From Aliagarivorans taiwanensis DSM 22990 (GTDB lineage: Bacteria; Pseudomonadota; Gammaproteobacteria; Enterobacterales; Celerinatantimonadaceae), in the NCBI RefSeq assembly GCF_000429505.1, contig NZ_AUBZ01000043.1, forward strand, positions 1 to 33,461: a stretch of DNA of 33,461 nucleotides. The letters are read 5' to 3'. Below the pieces are notes generated by a model. It was given only the letters and a program-made list of their open reading frames with translations. It ran no database searches and had not been told where the DNA came from. This document shows positions 1 to 8,672 of the stretch, one piece after another; position 1 is the stretch's first letter; the number at the start of each line of letters is the position of its first letter. Position numbers and translations under genes: made by a program.

Positions 1-65
1 CACCCAATGAGTCAGAGCGAAGGTACTGGCTTGAATACAAAACCGTGGCCAATTTAACTTGACCA

Positions 66-266
66 CTACACTGATACTGGTAAGAGTTCAATTACATCAC
101 CATATATGTCAATAATTACTGTTTCTGATGACAAATTATAAACAGACAAATTGTTAACATCTCGCTGCCCAATATCAACTCCTGGGAGAGGTGAAACAAA
201 CTCATCAGCCAATACGGATGAAGAGACAAGTCCTAAAATAAGGACACTTTTACTAAAAAATTTCAT
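66..266 (-). CDS. Small secreted protein of unknown function
   Basis: This 66-residue protein has a clear Sec-type signal peptide: a Lys at position 2, a hydrophobic stretch (LILGLVSSSVLA) and a likely cut after Ala20, before Asp-Glu. That leaves a mature peptide of about 46 residues, acidic and without cysteines. An excellent ribosome binding site (AAAGGAGT) lies seven bases before the ATG, which is the main reason to believe the gene. I do not recognise the family. It is probably exported to the periplasm or outside the cell. The gene stands alone, with more than 600 gene-free bases on its upstream side. It could also be a shortened relic of a longer secreted protein, because the mature part is very short. 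Confidence 0.55.
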   Translation of the reverse strand: MKFFSKSVLILGLVSSSVLADEFVSPLPGVDIGQRDVNNLSVYNLSSETVIIDIYGDVIELLPVSV

Positions 267-318
267 TTTCTACTCCTTTGATAAATGAAATTCACACAAA
301 AATATAACATCTTATTCA

Positions 319-356
319 ATAGCGTAACGCTCTCTTTAAACAGAGCGTTACGCTAT
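319..356. repeat. Perfect 15-bp inverted repeat (hairpin)
   Basis: The two 15-base arms (ATAGCGTAACGCTCT and its complement) are perfectly complementary across an 8-base loop. The stem contains GCGTAACGC, close to being its own complement. No T-run follows on either strand, so it is not a classical terminator. It lies about 50 bases upstream of the small secreted-protein gene and may be regulatory or a relic of a mobile sequence. Confidence 0.6.
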
Positions 357-892
357 GTATCCACCACATAATGTCTACTTTATCACCTAAAAATAGGCTG
401 TTACAACAAGCGGTTAGCCGTATCGTGGAGGATACAAAGCAAAAAAGAGAGCACACTAGCCGGCTCAAACAGAGCATATTCCCAATACTGTATATATATG
501 CCAGTGGTTATGCAGGTTTCCCTAACACGTAATGGGGCATAAACGATTTAGCTTAGCGAGTTACTCTTCCTATAAGTCACGCTAACAACTGGCTCTACGA
601 CAGGGAAGTTACATTGTCGCGGTTTACAAGCCACCTCTTTCATTCATAACTCCAATATGCGAGAACTCACAAAATAGAGTATTCATTGCTATTTCTCCGC
701 GCCCCTCGAAGCGGATCACAAAAGCCCCAGAACCTACTGAATTAGAATGATTTTAGTCATTTGAGCAGGGAAGCACTCGCCAGTGACGATGTAGGCTGGA
801 CGCCAATAGCAACAACCTAACAGGCGTAGCCTTGGTTTATTGCTCTGCTCGGCGAGCGTTGCTTGGGTAGGGGCTTAGGGGAGGATGGCAGT
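357..892. other. Gene-free intergenic region
   Basis: More than 500 bases lie between the hairpin at 319-356 and the permease gene. I see no open reading frame with a ribosome binding site, no RNA gene and no convincing insertion-sequence end. A TA-rich stretch at 486-504 looks like a LexA box but has the wrong spacing. The base composition is more AT-rich and patchy than the flanking genes, which suggests decayed sequence. The last 100 bases presumably hold the promoter of the permease, but I cannot assign -35/-10 boxes with confidence. Confidence 0.4.
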
Positions 893-2224
893 ATGGCTGT
901 CGGGTTGTTTGTGTTATCGATTGCGCTTTTGATTGTGATGATCACTAAGTTTCGGATTCATGCCTTTATCTCGCTGATCACGGTGGCGCTGCTGTTGGGC
1001 TTGGTGTCGGGAATTCGGCCGGTTGAGGTGGCGGCGATTGTGAGCGGTGGCTTTGGTGGGATCATGTCCTATATCGGGATTGTGATTATCTGCGGGATTA
1101 TCATTGGCGAGGTGCTGGAAGTGACCGGCGGCACCCAGAAGATTGCGGATTCCATCTTGCAAGTGGTTGGAGTGAAGCGTGCGCCGATGGCGACTACCTT
1201 GACCGGGGCGGTGGTGTCTATTCCGGTGTTCTGTGACTCGGGCTTTGTGATTCTAAACCCGATCATCAAGGCTATCTCAAAGTTCGGTAAGATCCCGTAT
1301 ATGACCTTGGTGATTGCGCTGATGGGCGGGCTGCTGGTTACGCACTCCTTTGTGCCGCCCACGCCCGGGCCGATTGCTGCCGCCGGGATACTGGGAGCCG
1401 ACCTCGGCAAGGTGATGATCTACGGCATTATCGTGACCATTCCGGTGGTGATTGGGCTGGTGCTCTGGGCCAACAGCGGCTTTATCCGTCGGCGCTTTCC
1501 CGATATTGCCACCACTTCAGAAGCTGAAGAGCGGCAGGCGCAAGAGTTTAAAGAGGTGGTGCAGCGCGCGCCTTCTACCTTTAAATCCTATATGCCGATT
1601 GTGGTGCCGATTATCTTGATTGTGGTGGCATCCGTTAGCCGCCAGTTTATCGACCAGCAAGGCGTGGCGGCGGATGTAATCAACTTTATCGGTACGCCTT
1701 TTGTGGCTCTGCTGTTGGGCACTGCCATTGCTTTTACCTTGCCAGAAAAAGTGAATGGCACGGTTACCGAAACCTGGGTGTCCAACGCCATGAAAAAGGG
1801 CAGTGAGATATTGCTGATTACCGCCGCGGCAGGCGCCTTTGGCAAGATGCTGCAAGCGGTGGAGGTGGGTGATGTGCTGGCAGAAATGCTGACATCTGCA
1901 GGCCTGCCGATGATCGTGGTGCCGTTTATGATTGCCTCGTTGGTGCTGATTGCCCAAGGCTCGGCCACAGTGGCATTAACCACCACGGCGGCAATTGTCG
2001 CGCCCATTCTTGACTCCATTGGTCTAAGCCCTGAGATGGCGGTGCTGTCGATTGCGGCGGGTTCGTTTACCGGCGTGCAGGCGAACGGTTCGTACTTTTG
2101 GTGTGTCTCCAAGCTTGCGGGCTTTGATTTGCGCCAAAGCTATATCGCGGTCACCTTATCGACCTTTGTGATGGGGGCAGTGGCCTTTGTGTCGGTGCTG
2201 GTGCTGTCGATGTTTATTCGCTAG
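893..2224 (+). CDS. GntP-family permease (gluconate or related sugar acid)
   Basis: This 443-residue, very hydrophobic inner-membrane protein has the features of the gluconate:H+ symporter family (GntP/GntT/DsdX/YgbN). These include repeated 20-residue membrane segments, the conserved region PVFCDSGFVILNP near residue 115, HSFVPPTPGP near residue 155, and a C-terminal QGSATVALTTTAAI segment. It should import a sugar acid such as gluconate, D-glycerate or a related hydroxy acid with protons. I place the start at the ATG at 893 because GGGGAGG sits eight bases before it; a TTG at 863 in the same frame has no such site. No catabolic gene (kinase, dehydratase or regulator) is next to it, so the substrate cannot be read from context. 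Confidence 0.9.
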   Translation: MAVGLFVLSIALLIVMITKFRIHAFISLITVALLLGLVSGIRPVEVAAIVSGGFGGIMSYIGIVIICGIIIGEVLEVTGGTQKIADSILQVVGVKRAPMATTLTGAVVSIPVFCDSGFVILNPIIKAISKFGKIPYMTLVIALMGGLLVTHSFVPPTPGPIAAAGILGADLGKVMIYGIIVTIPVVIGLVLWANSGFIRRRFPDIATTSEAEERQAQEFKEVVQRAPSTFKSYMPIVVPIILIVVASVSRQFIDQQGVAADVINFIGTPFVALLLGTAIAFTLPEKVNGTVTETWVSNAMKKGSEILLITAAAGAFGKMLQAVEVGDVLAEMLTSAGLPMIVVPFMIASLVLIAQGSATVALTTTAAIVAPILDSIGLSPEMAVLSIAAGSFTGVQANGSYFWCVSKLAGFDLRQSYIAVTLSTFVMGAVAFVSVLVLSMFIR

Positions 2225-2244
2225 CTTCATTCGCTAGTCATGAA

Positions 2245-2276
2245 AAAGCGCGCTCGGGCTAAGCCGAGCGCGCTTT
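2245..2276. terminator. Bidirectional terminator between permease and RND pump genes
   Basis: A 13-base perfect stem (AAAGCGCGCTCGG with its complement) encloses a 6-base loop. The A-run and T-run at the base of the stem let it work for the permease on the plus strand and for the efflux operon on the minus strand. Both genes end within 22 bases of it. Confidence 0.85.
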
Positions 2277-2296
2277 GATGTTTAGATCCTACATTG

Positions 2297-5200
2297 CTAT
2301 TTGGCGGCGGCTTCGTCCAGCAGGGCTGGCTGGGCGGCTTGGCTTTCTGGCTTGGCTTTCTTGCGGGCCAGTACATAGTAGAACAGCGGCGTCAGCAACA
2401 GGCCAAAGAAGGTTACGCCAATCATCCCGGCGAATACCGCCACGCCCATGGCTTGGCGCATCTCTGCGCCAGCGCCGCTGGAGTAAACCATCGGCACCAC
2501 GCCCATAATAAAGGCGATGGAGGTCATCAGGATGGGGCGAAAACGCAGGCGCGAGGCTTCCAAAACCGCTTCTAGTGCATCGCGGCCTTGTTCCTGTAGC
2601 TCCTTGGCGAACTCCACAATCAAGATAGCGTTTTTGGTCGCCAGACCCACCAACACGATTAAGCCGATCTGAGTGAAGATGTTGTTGTCGCCACCCCAGA
2701 TAATCACCCCGGTAATCGCCGACAGCAGGGTCATCGGAATAATCAGGATAATCGCTAGTGGTAGGCGCAGGCTTTCATACTGTGCGGCCAACACCAGGAA
2801 CACTAACAGAATCACCAGCGGGTAGATCAACAGGGCGGTGTTACCGGCCAGGATCTGCTGGTAGGTCAGTTCGGTCCACTCGTAGCTCATGCCGATGGGC
2901 AAGGTCTCGCTTAGGATCTGCTCGATAGCGGCTTGGGCTTCACCGGAGCTAAAGCCAGGCGCTGGGCCACCGTTGATCTCGGCGGTGGTGTAGGCGTTGT
3001 AATGCATCACCCGATCCGGGCCTGCCACGTAGTCCACATCCACAAACGAGCCGAGCGGGATCATCGCGCCTTCAGCGTTGCGCACCTTAAGCTGGCTGAT
3101 TTGCTCAGGTGTTTGACGATAGGCTTCATCGGCTTGCACGTTGACCTGATAGGTACGGCCAAACTGGTTGAAGTCGTTCACATAGGTCGAGCCCATGTAC
3201 GCCTGCAGGGTGCTGAACACATCGTTGAGCGCTAGGTCTTGCTGCATTGCCTTGGTGCGATCCAAATCAAGCTGCAATTGCGGCACATTCACCTGATAGC
3301 TGGAGAACACGCCAGTGAGCGCGGGGTGTGCCCAGGCCTTCATAATCACTTCTTGGCTTACCCGATATAGCTCTTCGTAGCCCAGGTTGGCTCTATCTTG
3401 GATCTGCAAGCGGAAGCCACCAATGGTGCCTAGTCCTTGTACCGGCGGAGGCGGGAAGATAGCGATAAAGGCATCGGGGATCGCGGCAAACTTCTGGTTC
3501 AGCGCACCGGCAATGGCGCCCGCCGACATGCTTGGGTCTTGCCGCTCGTCGAAATCCGCCAACGGCGTAAACACAATCCCGCTATTCGGGCTGTTGGTAA
3601 AGCCGTTGATGCTCAGCCCCGGGAAGGCGACCGAGTGCTCAACCCCTGGCTGGGCCAGCGCAATCTCTGACATCTGCTTCATTACCGCTTCGGTGCGTTC
3701 CAGTGAGGCCGCATCAGGCAGTTGAGCAAAGGCAACCAAGTATTGTTTGTCTTGCCCCGGCACATAACCGGTGGGCGTGTTCTTAAACTGCTGCCCAGTG
3801 ACTGCTAGCAGGCCGACATAGACGATACCGACCAGCAGGCCCATACGGATAACCTTGCGCAGCACATTGGCGTATACCCCGGCACCCCAGTTAAACAGGC
3901 GGTTAAAGGGGGCAAAGATCAGTCGGCCAAACAGCGCGTCCATCGCCCGGGTTAGCCAGTCTTTGGGGGCGTCATGGCTGCGCAGCAACATGGCTGACAG
4001 CGCTGGGCTCAAAGTTAGCGAGTTAATCGCCGAGATCACCGTGGAGATGGTAATGGTCAGGGCGAACTGCTTGTAGAACTGACCAGTCAGGCCCGACATA
4101 AACGCGGTAGGAATAAACACCGCGGCCAACACCAAGGTGGTGGCGATAATCGGTCCGGTTACCTCTTTCATGGCTTGTTGAGTCGCGGCAATCGGGCTCA
4201 GGCCATCGGCGATGTTTCGCTCCACGTTCTCTACAACCACGATGGCATCGTCCACCACAATACCGATGGCGAGTACCAAGCCGAACAGCGACAGCGCGTT
4301 GAGCGAGAAGCCCATCAGCTGCATAAAGGCAAAGGTGCCCACCAAGGAGATGGGTACCGCAACCAGCGGGATAATCGAGGCGCGCCAGGTTTGCAGGAAC
4401 AGCACAACTACCAGTACAACTAGCAGCACGGCTTCGAGCAGGGTTTTCACCACCGCCTCAATCGAGCCACGTACAAACACGGTCGGGTCGTAGACAATCT
4501 CGTAGTTCAGGCCTTGCGGGAAGGTCTGAGACAGCTCGGCCATCTTGGCGCGTACATCTTCGGAGATCTGAATCGCGTTGGAGCCCGGTGCCTGGAAGAT
4601 CGCAATCGCGATGGCGTCGCGGTTATCCAGCAGCGAGCGCAGGGCGTAGTTATCGGCGCCCAGCTCGATACGGGCAACATCGCTCAAGCGGCTGATCTCG
4701 CCGTTATCGCCCACCTTGATGATGATATCGGCAAACTCCTCAACGCTGCTCAAGCGGCCTTTCACGTTGATTAATAGTTGGAACTCAGCCTCTTTGCTCG
4801 GCTGTGAGCCAAGGCTACCGGCCGCTGCTTGTTGGTTTTGCTCACGGATTGCCGCCACCACGTCGCCGGGGTTAAGGCCGAGCGAGGCCACTTTGTTTGG
4901 ATCCAGCCAGATCCGCAGGCTGTATTCACCGCCGCCAAACTGACGCACCGCGCCAGCACCTTCAATACGCGCCAGCTCGTCGCGCACATTCAGCGCCGCG
5001 TAGTTGGAGAGGTAGAGCAAATCGTAATGTGGCTGGTCGGAGACCAAGTGGACCACCATGGTGAGATCGGGTGAGGATTTCTCGGTCACCACCCCTAAGC
5101 GCTGCACTTCTTCAGGCAAGCGGGGTAGGGCGCGATCGACCCGGTTCTGTACCAAGGTGGTGGCCTTGTCCACATCGGTGCCGATGGCGAAGGTGACGGT

Positions 5201-5473
5201 GAGGGTCATGCGGCCATCGGAGGTGGCTTGGGACGACATATACAGCATGTCTTCCACACCGTTGATCTCTTCCTCTAGCGGCGAAGCCACGGTGCTGGCA
5301 ATCACTTTCGGGTTAGCGCCCGGATAGTTAGCGGTGACCACGACGGTGGGCGGCACCACTTCTGGGTATTCGGTAATCGGCAGCTGCCATACCGCAATCG
5401 CTCCACCGATAAAGATCAGCAGCGACAATACGGCTGCAAAGATGGGGCGTTTAATGAAAAACTGCGAAAACAT
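2297..5473 (-). CDS. mexF: RND multidrug efflux transporter, MexF/OqxB type
   Basis: This 1058-residue inner-membrane proton antiporter belongs to the HAE1 group of RND pumps. Its sequence follows MexF closely along its whole length. It has the N-terminal FSQFFIKRPIFAAVLS, the porter-domain segment SPNSGIVF, and FPPPPVQGLGTIGG. It also has the transmembrane-4 proton-relay motif GIVVDDAIVVVENVERN with two adjacent aspartates, and the transmembrane-10/11 region ATKNAILIVEFAKELQ. It exports drugs or other amphiphiles through a tripartite complex with the adaptor encoded just upstream and an outer-membrane channel. No channel gene (oprN or tolC) is present here, so it must borrow one from elsewhere. 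The ATG at 5473 is chosen because family members begin M-F/N-F-SQFF. It lies seven bases after the adaptor stop codon, so the two genes form an operon. Confidence 0.95.
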   Translation of the reverse strand: MFSQFFIKRPIFAAVLSLLIFIGGAIAVWQLPITEYPEVVPPTVVVTANYPGANPKVIASTVASPLEEEINGVEDMLYMSSQATSDGRMTLTVTFAIGTDVDKATTLVQNRVDRALPRLPEEVQRLGVVTEKSSPDLTMVVHLVSDQPHYDLLYLSNYAALNVRDELARIEGAGAVRQFGGGEYSLRIWLDPNKVASLGLNPGDVVAAIREQNQQAAAGSLGSQPSKEAEFQLLINVKGRLSSVEEFADIIIKVGDNGEISRLSDVARIELGADNYALRSLLDNRDAIAIAIFQAPGSNAIQISEDVRAKMAELSQTFPQGLNYEIVYDPTVFVRGSIEAVVKTLLEAVLLVVLVVVLFLQTWRASIIPLVAVPISLVGTFAFMQLMGFSLNALSLFGLVLAIGIVVDDAIVVVENVERNIADGLSPIAATQQAMKEVTGPIIATTLVLAAVFIPTAFMSGLTGQFYKQFALTITISTVISAINSLTLSPALSAMLLRSHDAPKDWLTRAMDALFGRLIFAPFNRLFNWGAGVYANVLRKVIRMGLLVGIVYVGLLAVTGQQFKNTPTGYVPGQDKQYLVAFAQLPDAASLERTEAVMKQMSEIALAQPGVEHSVAFPGLSINGFTNSPNSGIVFTPLADFDERQDPSMSAGAIAGALNQKFAAIPDAFIAIFPPPPVQGLGTIGGFRLQIQDRANLGYEELYRVSQEVIMKAWAHPALTGVFSSYQVNVPQLQLDLDRTKAMQQDLALNDVFSTLQAYMGSTYVNDFNQFGRTYQVNVQADEAYRQTPEQISQLKVRNAEGAMIPLGSFVDVDYVAGPDRVMHYNAYTTAEINGGPAPGFSSGEAQAAIEQILSETLPIGMSYEWTELTYQQILAGNTALLIYPLVILLVFLVLAAQYESLRLPLAIILIIPMTLLSAITGVIIWGGDNNIFTQIGLIVLVGLATKNAILIVEFAKELQEQGRDALEAVLEASRLRFRPILMTSIAFIMGVVPMVYSSGAGAEMRQAMGVAVFAGMIGVTFFGLLLTPLFYYVLARKKAKPESQAAQPALLDEAAAK

Positions 5474-5480
5474 GGGCAAA

Positions 5481-6692
5481 TTATCCTTGTTGCTCGGCCA
5501 AGCCGGCAGAGGCAGCGCTCACTAGCTCGCCCTGCGCTTGACGCAATTGTTGCAGTTGCTGTTCGCTGGCCATCGGCTTATCCACTGGCGTGACCGGCAT
5601 ACCGGGGCGCACGCGCTGCAGGCCGTTCACCACGATACGGTCGCCGGATTGCAAGCCCGAGGCAATAACCCGCAGGCCATGTACCTGCTCACCCAGTTCT
5701 ACTAAGCGATACTGCACTGCTTGCTGCTCATCTAACACCAGCACGAACTTGTTGTTCAGATCGGTGCCGATGGCTTTATCGTCGATCAACACGCTTTGGT
5801 AGGGCTGGCTACCCGAAAGCTGGATACGGGCAAACATGCCGGGCAACAGCTGGCTGTTGGGGTTGGCAAAGTTGGCGCGCAGGCGAATGGTGCCGGTCTG
5901 TTGGTTCAGCGCGTTGTCGACAAAGTCGATCTCGCCCTGATGGGGGAAGCCCGATTCGTCGGCCAGCGCCATCTGTACCTGCTGGCCCAAGGCGGAGGTA
6001 GTTAGCTCCTGATAACGCAGGAAGCTCTGCTCATCCACATCGAAGTAGGCATGGATCTCATCGGTGGAAACCAAGCGGGTAAGCTCGCTTTGCCCAGCGG
6101 TGACGTAGTTACCCTCGGTCACCAGCGCATTGGATACACGACCAGAGATGGGCGCACGTACCTCACTAAACTCAAGGTCGAGGCGGGCGCGGGTCAGCGA
6201 GGCTTCAATGGCGGCTACCGAGGCGGCGCTGCGCTGCATGCTGGTAAAGCGGCCATCGAGCAACTCTTCAGAGATGGCTTGTTGAGCGCTTAGCTGCTTG
6301 GCGCGCTGGTAGTCTTTGCGGGCTTGGCTAAGGCTGCTGTTGACGCTATCTAGCTCGGCTTCTAGGCGGGCAACTTCGGCGGCGAAGATGCGCGAGTCGA
6401 TGCGAAACAGCACCTGACCTTCTTCCACCATGCTGCCTTCTTCAAACGCCACTTCTTCTAAGTAGCCGGAAACACGCGGGATCACCCGCACGGTATCCGG
6501 TGAAGAGAGTCGGCCGGTGTATTGATCGGTCTCGACGATTTGCTCCACCAATACCTCTGCCACTTCAACTGACGGAGGAGGTGGCGCACTGGCTGCAGGT
6601 TCAGACGCTTGTAGCTCGCCGCAAGCACTCAGCAGCAGGCTGGACGATGCGATAAGCGACACAAAAAATAGTCGGGGAGTTAGCGTGGCCAT
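5481..6692 (-). CDS. mexE: RND efflux periplasmic adaptor lipoprotein, MexE type
   Basis: This 403-residue membrane-fusion protein begins with a type II signal peptide with lipobox LSAC (Cys24), so it should be lipid-anchored in the inner membrane facing the periplasm. An Ala/Pro-rich linker follows. Next come the lipoyl/barrel-sandwich halves (around residues 55-100 and 165-200) flanking an alpha-helical hairpin (SSLSQARKDYQRAKQL...), then the beta-barrel and membrane-proximal domains (IVVNGLQRVRPGMPV near residue 365). It links the transporter encoded downstream to an outer-membrane channel. The ATG at 6692 with GGGAA upstream is preferred over an upstream in-frame start, because it places the signal peptide at the N-terminus. 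Expression is probably controlled by the divergent TetR regulator through the operators at 6727-6744 and 6777-6794. Confidence 0.93.
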   Translation of the reverse strand: MATLTPRLFFVSLIASSSLLLSACGELQASEPAASAPPPPSVEVAEVLVEQIVETDQYTGRLSSPDTVRVIPRVSGYLEEVAFEEGSMVEEGQVLFRIDSRIFAAEVARLEAELDSVNSSLSQARKDYQRAKQLSAQQAISEELLDGRFTSMQRSAASVAAIEASLTRARLDLEFSEVRAPISGRVSNALVTEGNYVTAGQSELTRLVSTDEIHAYFDVDEQSFLRYQELTTSALGQQVQMALADESGFPHQGEIDFVDNALNQQTGTIRLRANFANPNSQLLPGMFARIQLSGSQPYQSVLIDDKAIGTDLNNKFVLVLDEQQAVQYRLVELGEQVHGLRVIASGLQSGDRIVVNGLQRVRPGMPVTPVDKPMASEQQLQQLRQAQGELVSAASAGLAEQQG

Positions 6693-6726
6693 ATTACGTT
6701 CCCTGTAGTAAAAGTTGACAAAAGTT

Positions 6727-6744
6727 TTATACCGATCGGTATAA
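6727..6744. promoter_or_regulatory. Perfect 18-bp palindromic operator for the TetR regulator
   Basis: The sequence TTATACCGATCGGTATAA is its own exact complement. It lies between the divergent efflux operon and the TetR gene. It overlaps a likely -10 box on each strand: TATAAT at 6740-6745 toward tetR, with TTGACA at 6715-6720 but a long 19-base spacer; and TATTAT on the minus strand with a -35 TTGATC, 18-base spacer. Binding here would shut off both promoters. Confidence 0.8.
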
Positions 6745-6776
6745 TATGGCCTAAAAGTGATCTTGATCAAGGGTTT

Positions 6777-6794
6777 TTGTACTGAATGGTATAA
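6777..6794. promoter_or_regulatory. Second, degenerate copy of the TetR operator
   Basis: This 18-base segment matches the perfect palindrome at 6727-6744 in 14 of 18 positions, including the full GGTATAA right half. The two sites are 50 bases apart centre to centre. It sits upstream of the likely minus-strand -35 box, so it may help cooperative repression or be an older copy. Confidence 0.5.
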
Positions 6795-6863
6795 AAAAGC
6801 AACTGGACGAGACGAATAGGCAAGGCTTATTATTGAGTCAGTAAAAACTAAAGGTAATCTAAC

Positions 6864-7481
6864 GTGGTTGGTTCGTGTTCTGCCCTAGGGCGCCCTCGCT
6901 GTTTTGATATAGACCATGCTTTGGAGCAAGCGCTCGACGTATTTTGGCGAAAAGGCTACGACGGCACTTCGCTTAATGATTTGACTCAGGCGATGGGGAT
7001 CAACAAACCGAGCCTCTACTCGGCGTTTGGTAACAAAGAACAGCTGTTCTTACAGGCCATCGAGCTATACGAAGACCGCCATGGCGCCTTCTTCTACCAG
7101 TCTTTAGAGCAGCCAACCTTGCTAGCGAGTGTCGAGTATATGCTCGAGCACGCCGTGACCAACCTTAGCGACCCGACTCAACCACAAGGCTGTATCGTGG
7201 TGCAGGGCGCATTACTGTGCAGCGATGCTGCAAGCAGCGTAAAGCAAGCGCTGATTGAGCGCCGCAAGCAAGGAGGCGAGGCTTTAAAAGAGCGGGTTCG
7301 TCTGGCTAAAGCGCAGGGGGAGCTACGCGACGGCGTCAGTGCCGATGGGCTAGCCCACTATTTGGCGACGATACTGCAGGGGCTGACCGTGCACGTGACT
7401 AATGGGGTGAGCGAGCAAGAGCTGCGTGAAGTGGCTGCGTTGGCGATTGAAACCATTAAGAGAAATCTGGCGGACGAGTAG
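6864..7481 (+). CDS. TetR/AcrR-family repressor of the efflux operon
   Basis: This 205-residue regulator begins with the usual G-R-P-R-x-F-D lead-in. A helix-turn-helix follows at about residues 27-60 (GYDGTSLNDLTQAMGINKPSLYSAFGNKEQLF, in two parts: recognition helix around KPSLYSAF). The C-terminal ligand-binding half contains the CIVVQGALLC segment with two cysteines. It is divergent from the RND pump, with a palindrome between them, so it is very probably the local repressor, released by a pump substrate. The start codon is GTG; AAGGT lies nine bases before it, and no in-frame ATG precedes the helix-turn-helix. The two cysteines in the effector half could make it redox- or electrophile-responsive as in NemR, but that is only a possibility. 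Confidence 0.88.
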   Translation: MVGSCSALGRPRCFDIDHALEQALDVFWRKGYDGTSLNDLTQAMGINKPSLYSAFGNKEQLFLQAIELYEDRHGAFFYQSLEQPTLLASVEYMLEHAVTNLSDPTQPQGCIVVQGALLCSDAASSVKQALIERRKQGGEALKERVRLAKAQGELRDGVSADGLAHYLATILQGLTVHVTNGVSEQELREVAALAIETIKRNLADE

Positions 7482-7516
7482 TAGGCTAGTAGCAGCTCGT
7501 CGCGAACTGAAGGCAC

Positions 7517-7545
7517 AAAAAAGGCGCATTTAGCGCCCTTTTTAG
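7517..7545. terminator. Bidirectional terminator between tetR and sodB
   Basis: A short GC stem (GGCGC / GCGCC, loop ATTTA) is flanked by an A-run on the left and a T-run on the right. It serves the convergent TetR gene and the sodB gene, which ends 13 bases away. Confidence 0.7.
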
Positions 7546-7557
7546 ATCTGGCTGAGG

Positions 7558-8139
7558 TTAGCCCAGGTTTTCTGCAACGAAGTCCCAGTTAACCAGTGCC
7601 CAGAAGGCTTTCAGGTAGTCAGGGCGCAGGTTGCGGTAGTCGATGTAGTAAGCGTGTTCCCACAGATCGCAAGTCAGCAGTGGGGTTACACCTTCTTCGG
7701 TCAGCGGAGTGGCTGCGTTGCTAGTGTTAACGATGGCCAGGCTGCCGTCGGCATTTTTCACCAACCAGGTCCAGCTCGAACCGAAGTTGTTGATTGCGCT
7801 GTCGGTGAACTTGGCTACGAACTCGTCGAACGAACCGAAGTTAGCTGCGATAGCATCAGCCAGTGCGCCGCTAGGCTCGCCGCCAGCGTTAGGTGCCAGA
7901 CAGTTCCAGTAGAAGGTGTGGTTCCAAACCTGAGCAGCATTGTTAAATACACCACCGCTTGAGCTCTTAACGATCTCTTCCAAAGACTTACCTTCCAGCT
8001 CAGTGCCTTCAATCAGACCGTTTAGCTTAACCACGTAGGTGTTGTGGTGTTTGCCGTAGTGGTAAGACAGAGTTTCTGCTGAGATGTGTGGCTCGAGCGC
8101 GTCCTGAGCGTAAGGTAGTGCTGGTAGCGTGAATGCCAT
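7558..8139 (-). CDS. sodB: Iron superoxide dismutase
   Basis: This 193-residue cytoplasmic enzyme converts superoxide to oxygen and hydrogen peroxide. All four metal ligands are present: His27, His74 (in [10 protein letters not shown]), then Asp and His in [18 protein letters not shown]. Gln70 in the AAQVWNH segment is the residue typical of iron rather than manganese enzymes. The ATG at 8139 has a strong GGAGAGAG site upstream and gives the standard N-terminus ([11 protein letters not shown]). The gene is divergent from grxD, so two iron and oxidative-stress proteins share one control region. An AT-rich hairpin lies in its leader (8180-8205). Confidence 0.98.
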   Translation of the reverse strand: MAFTLPALPYAQDALEPHISAETLSYHYGKHHNTYVVKLNGLIEGTELEGKSLEEIVKSSSGGVFNNAAQVWNHTFYWNCLAPNAGGEPSGALADAIAANFGSFDEFVAKFTDSAINNFGSSWTWLVKNADGSLAIVNTSNAATPLTEEGVTPLLTCDLWEHAYYIDYRNLRPDYLKAFWALVNWDFVAENLG

Positions 8140-8179
8140 GTTTCTCTCTCCTTTAGTTGCCTTGGTTGGCTTGCTATTA

Positions 8180-8205
8180 ATTAGTAAAGCAAAATCTTTA
8201 CTAAT
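8180..8205 (-). promoter_or_regulatory. Hairpin in the sodB leader
   Basis: A perfect 10-base AT-rich stem (ATTAGTAAAG and complement) with a 6-base loop ends about 40 bases before the sodB start codon. It should be in the 5' untranslated mRNA if the promoter is the weak CATAAT box upstream. Leaders of sodB are known targets of small RNA control in E. coli; whether this hairpin plays that role is inference. Confidence 0.45.
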
Positions 8206-8333
8206 GAGTCTAACACTCGCATTATGACTGTGAAACCCTGAGCGCAAAAAAAAATTGATCCAGCGCAATTTGATGAAATGACCTAGCAAAACTGCTAGTG
8301 TTAGCACACTAAAATTTGAGTAGAGACAAACAT

Positions 8334-8672
8334 ATGGAAACTGTAGATAAAATTAAGCAGCAGATCGCCGAGAACCCCATTTTGTTGTACATGAAGGGCT
8401 CTCCTAAGTTCCCGAGCTGTGGTTTCTCTGCCCAGGCCGTGCAAGCGGTAATGGAATGCGGTGAACGCTTTGCTTATGTCGATATCCTGCAAAACCCTGA
8501 TATTCGCGCGGAACTGCCTAAATATGCAGATTGGCCGACCTTCCCGCAACTATGGGTAGATGGCGAGCTGGTGGGTGGTTGTGACATCGTGGTGGAAATG
8601 TTCCGCAGCGGTGAGCTACAAACCGTTATCAAAGAGTGCGCAGCGAAGCACGGCGACTCTGAAGAAGCCTAG
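8334..8672 (+). CDS. grxD: Monothiol glutaredoxin 4
   Basis: This 112-residue protein carries the monothiol active site CGFS in the context [14 protein letters not shown]. It also has the glutathione-binding segments WPTFPQLW and GGCDIV, in the order and size typical of GrxD. The family binds a [2Fe-2S] cluster with glutathione, often paired with BolA, and takes part in iron-sulfur cluster transfer and iron sensing. The ATG at 8334 is chosen because it gives the standard N-terminus ([11 protein letters not shown]); the ribosome site is weak. It is divergent from sodB. A 6-4-6 dyad (TAGTGT-TAGC-ACACTA, 8296-8311) in the shared region could be an operator. Its 3' end overlaps the convergent MerR gene by four bases. 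Confidence 0.97.
   Translation: METVDKIKQQIAENPILLYMKGSPKFPSCGFSAQAVQAVMECGERFAYVDILQNPDIRAELPKYADWPTFPQLWVDGELVGGCDIVVEMFRSGELQTVIKECAAKHGDSEEA

Noticed and set aside
486-505. LexA-like box (CTG, TA-rich centre, CAG)
   Set aside because: The spacing between CTG and CAG is 11 bases instead of the 10 needed for a LexA site, and no SOS gene is nearby.
403-600. Integron attC site or cassette remnant
   Set aside because: Some pieces (TAACAAG-like, GTTAC-like) recall attC ends, but no paired core sites with the right arms and no integrase gene are present.
1517-2112. Long antisense frames opposite the GntP permease
   Set aside because: They are shadows of the permease codons, without a ribosome site or recognisable domain.
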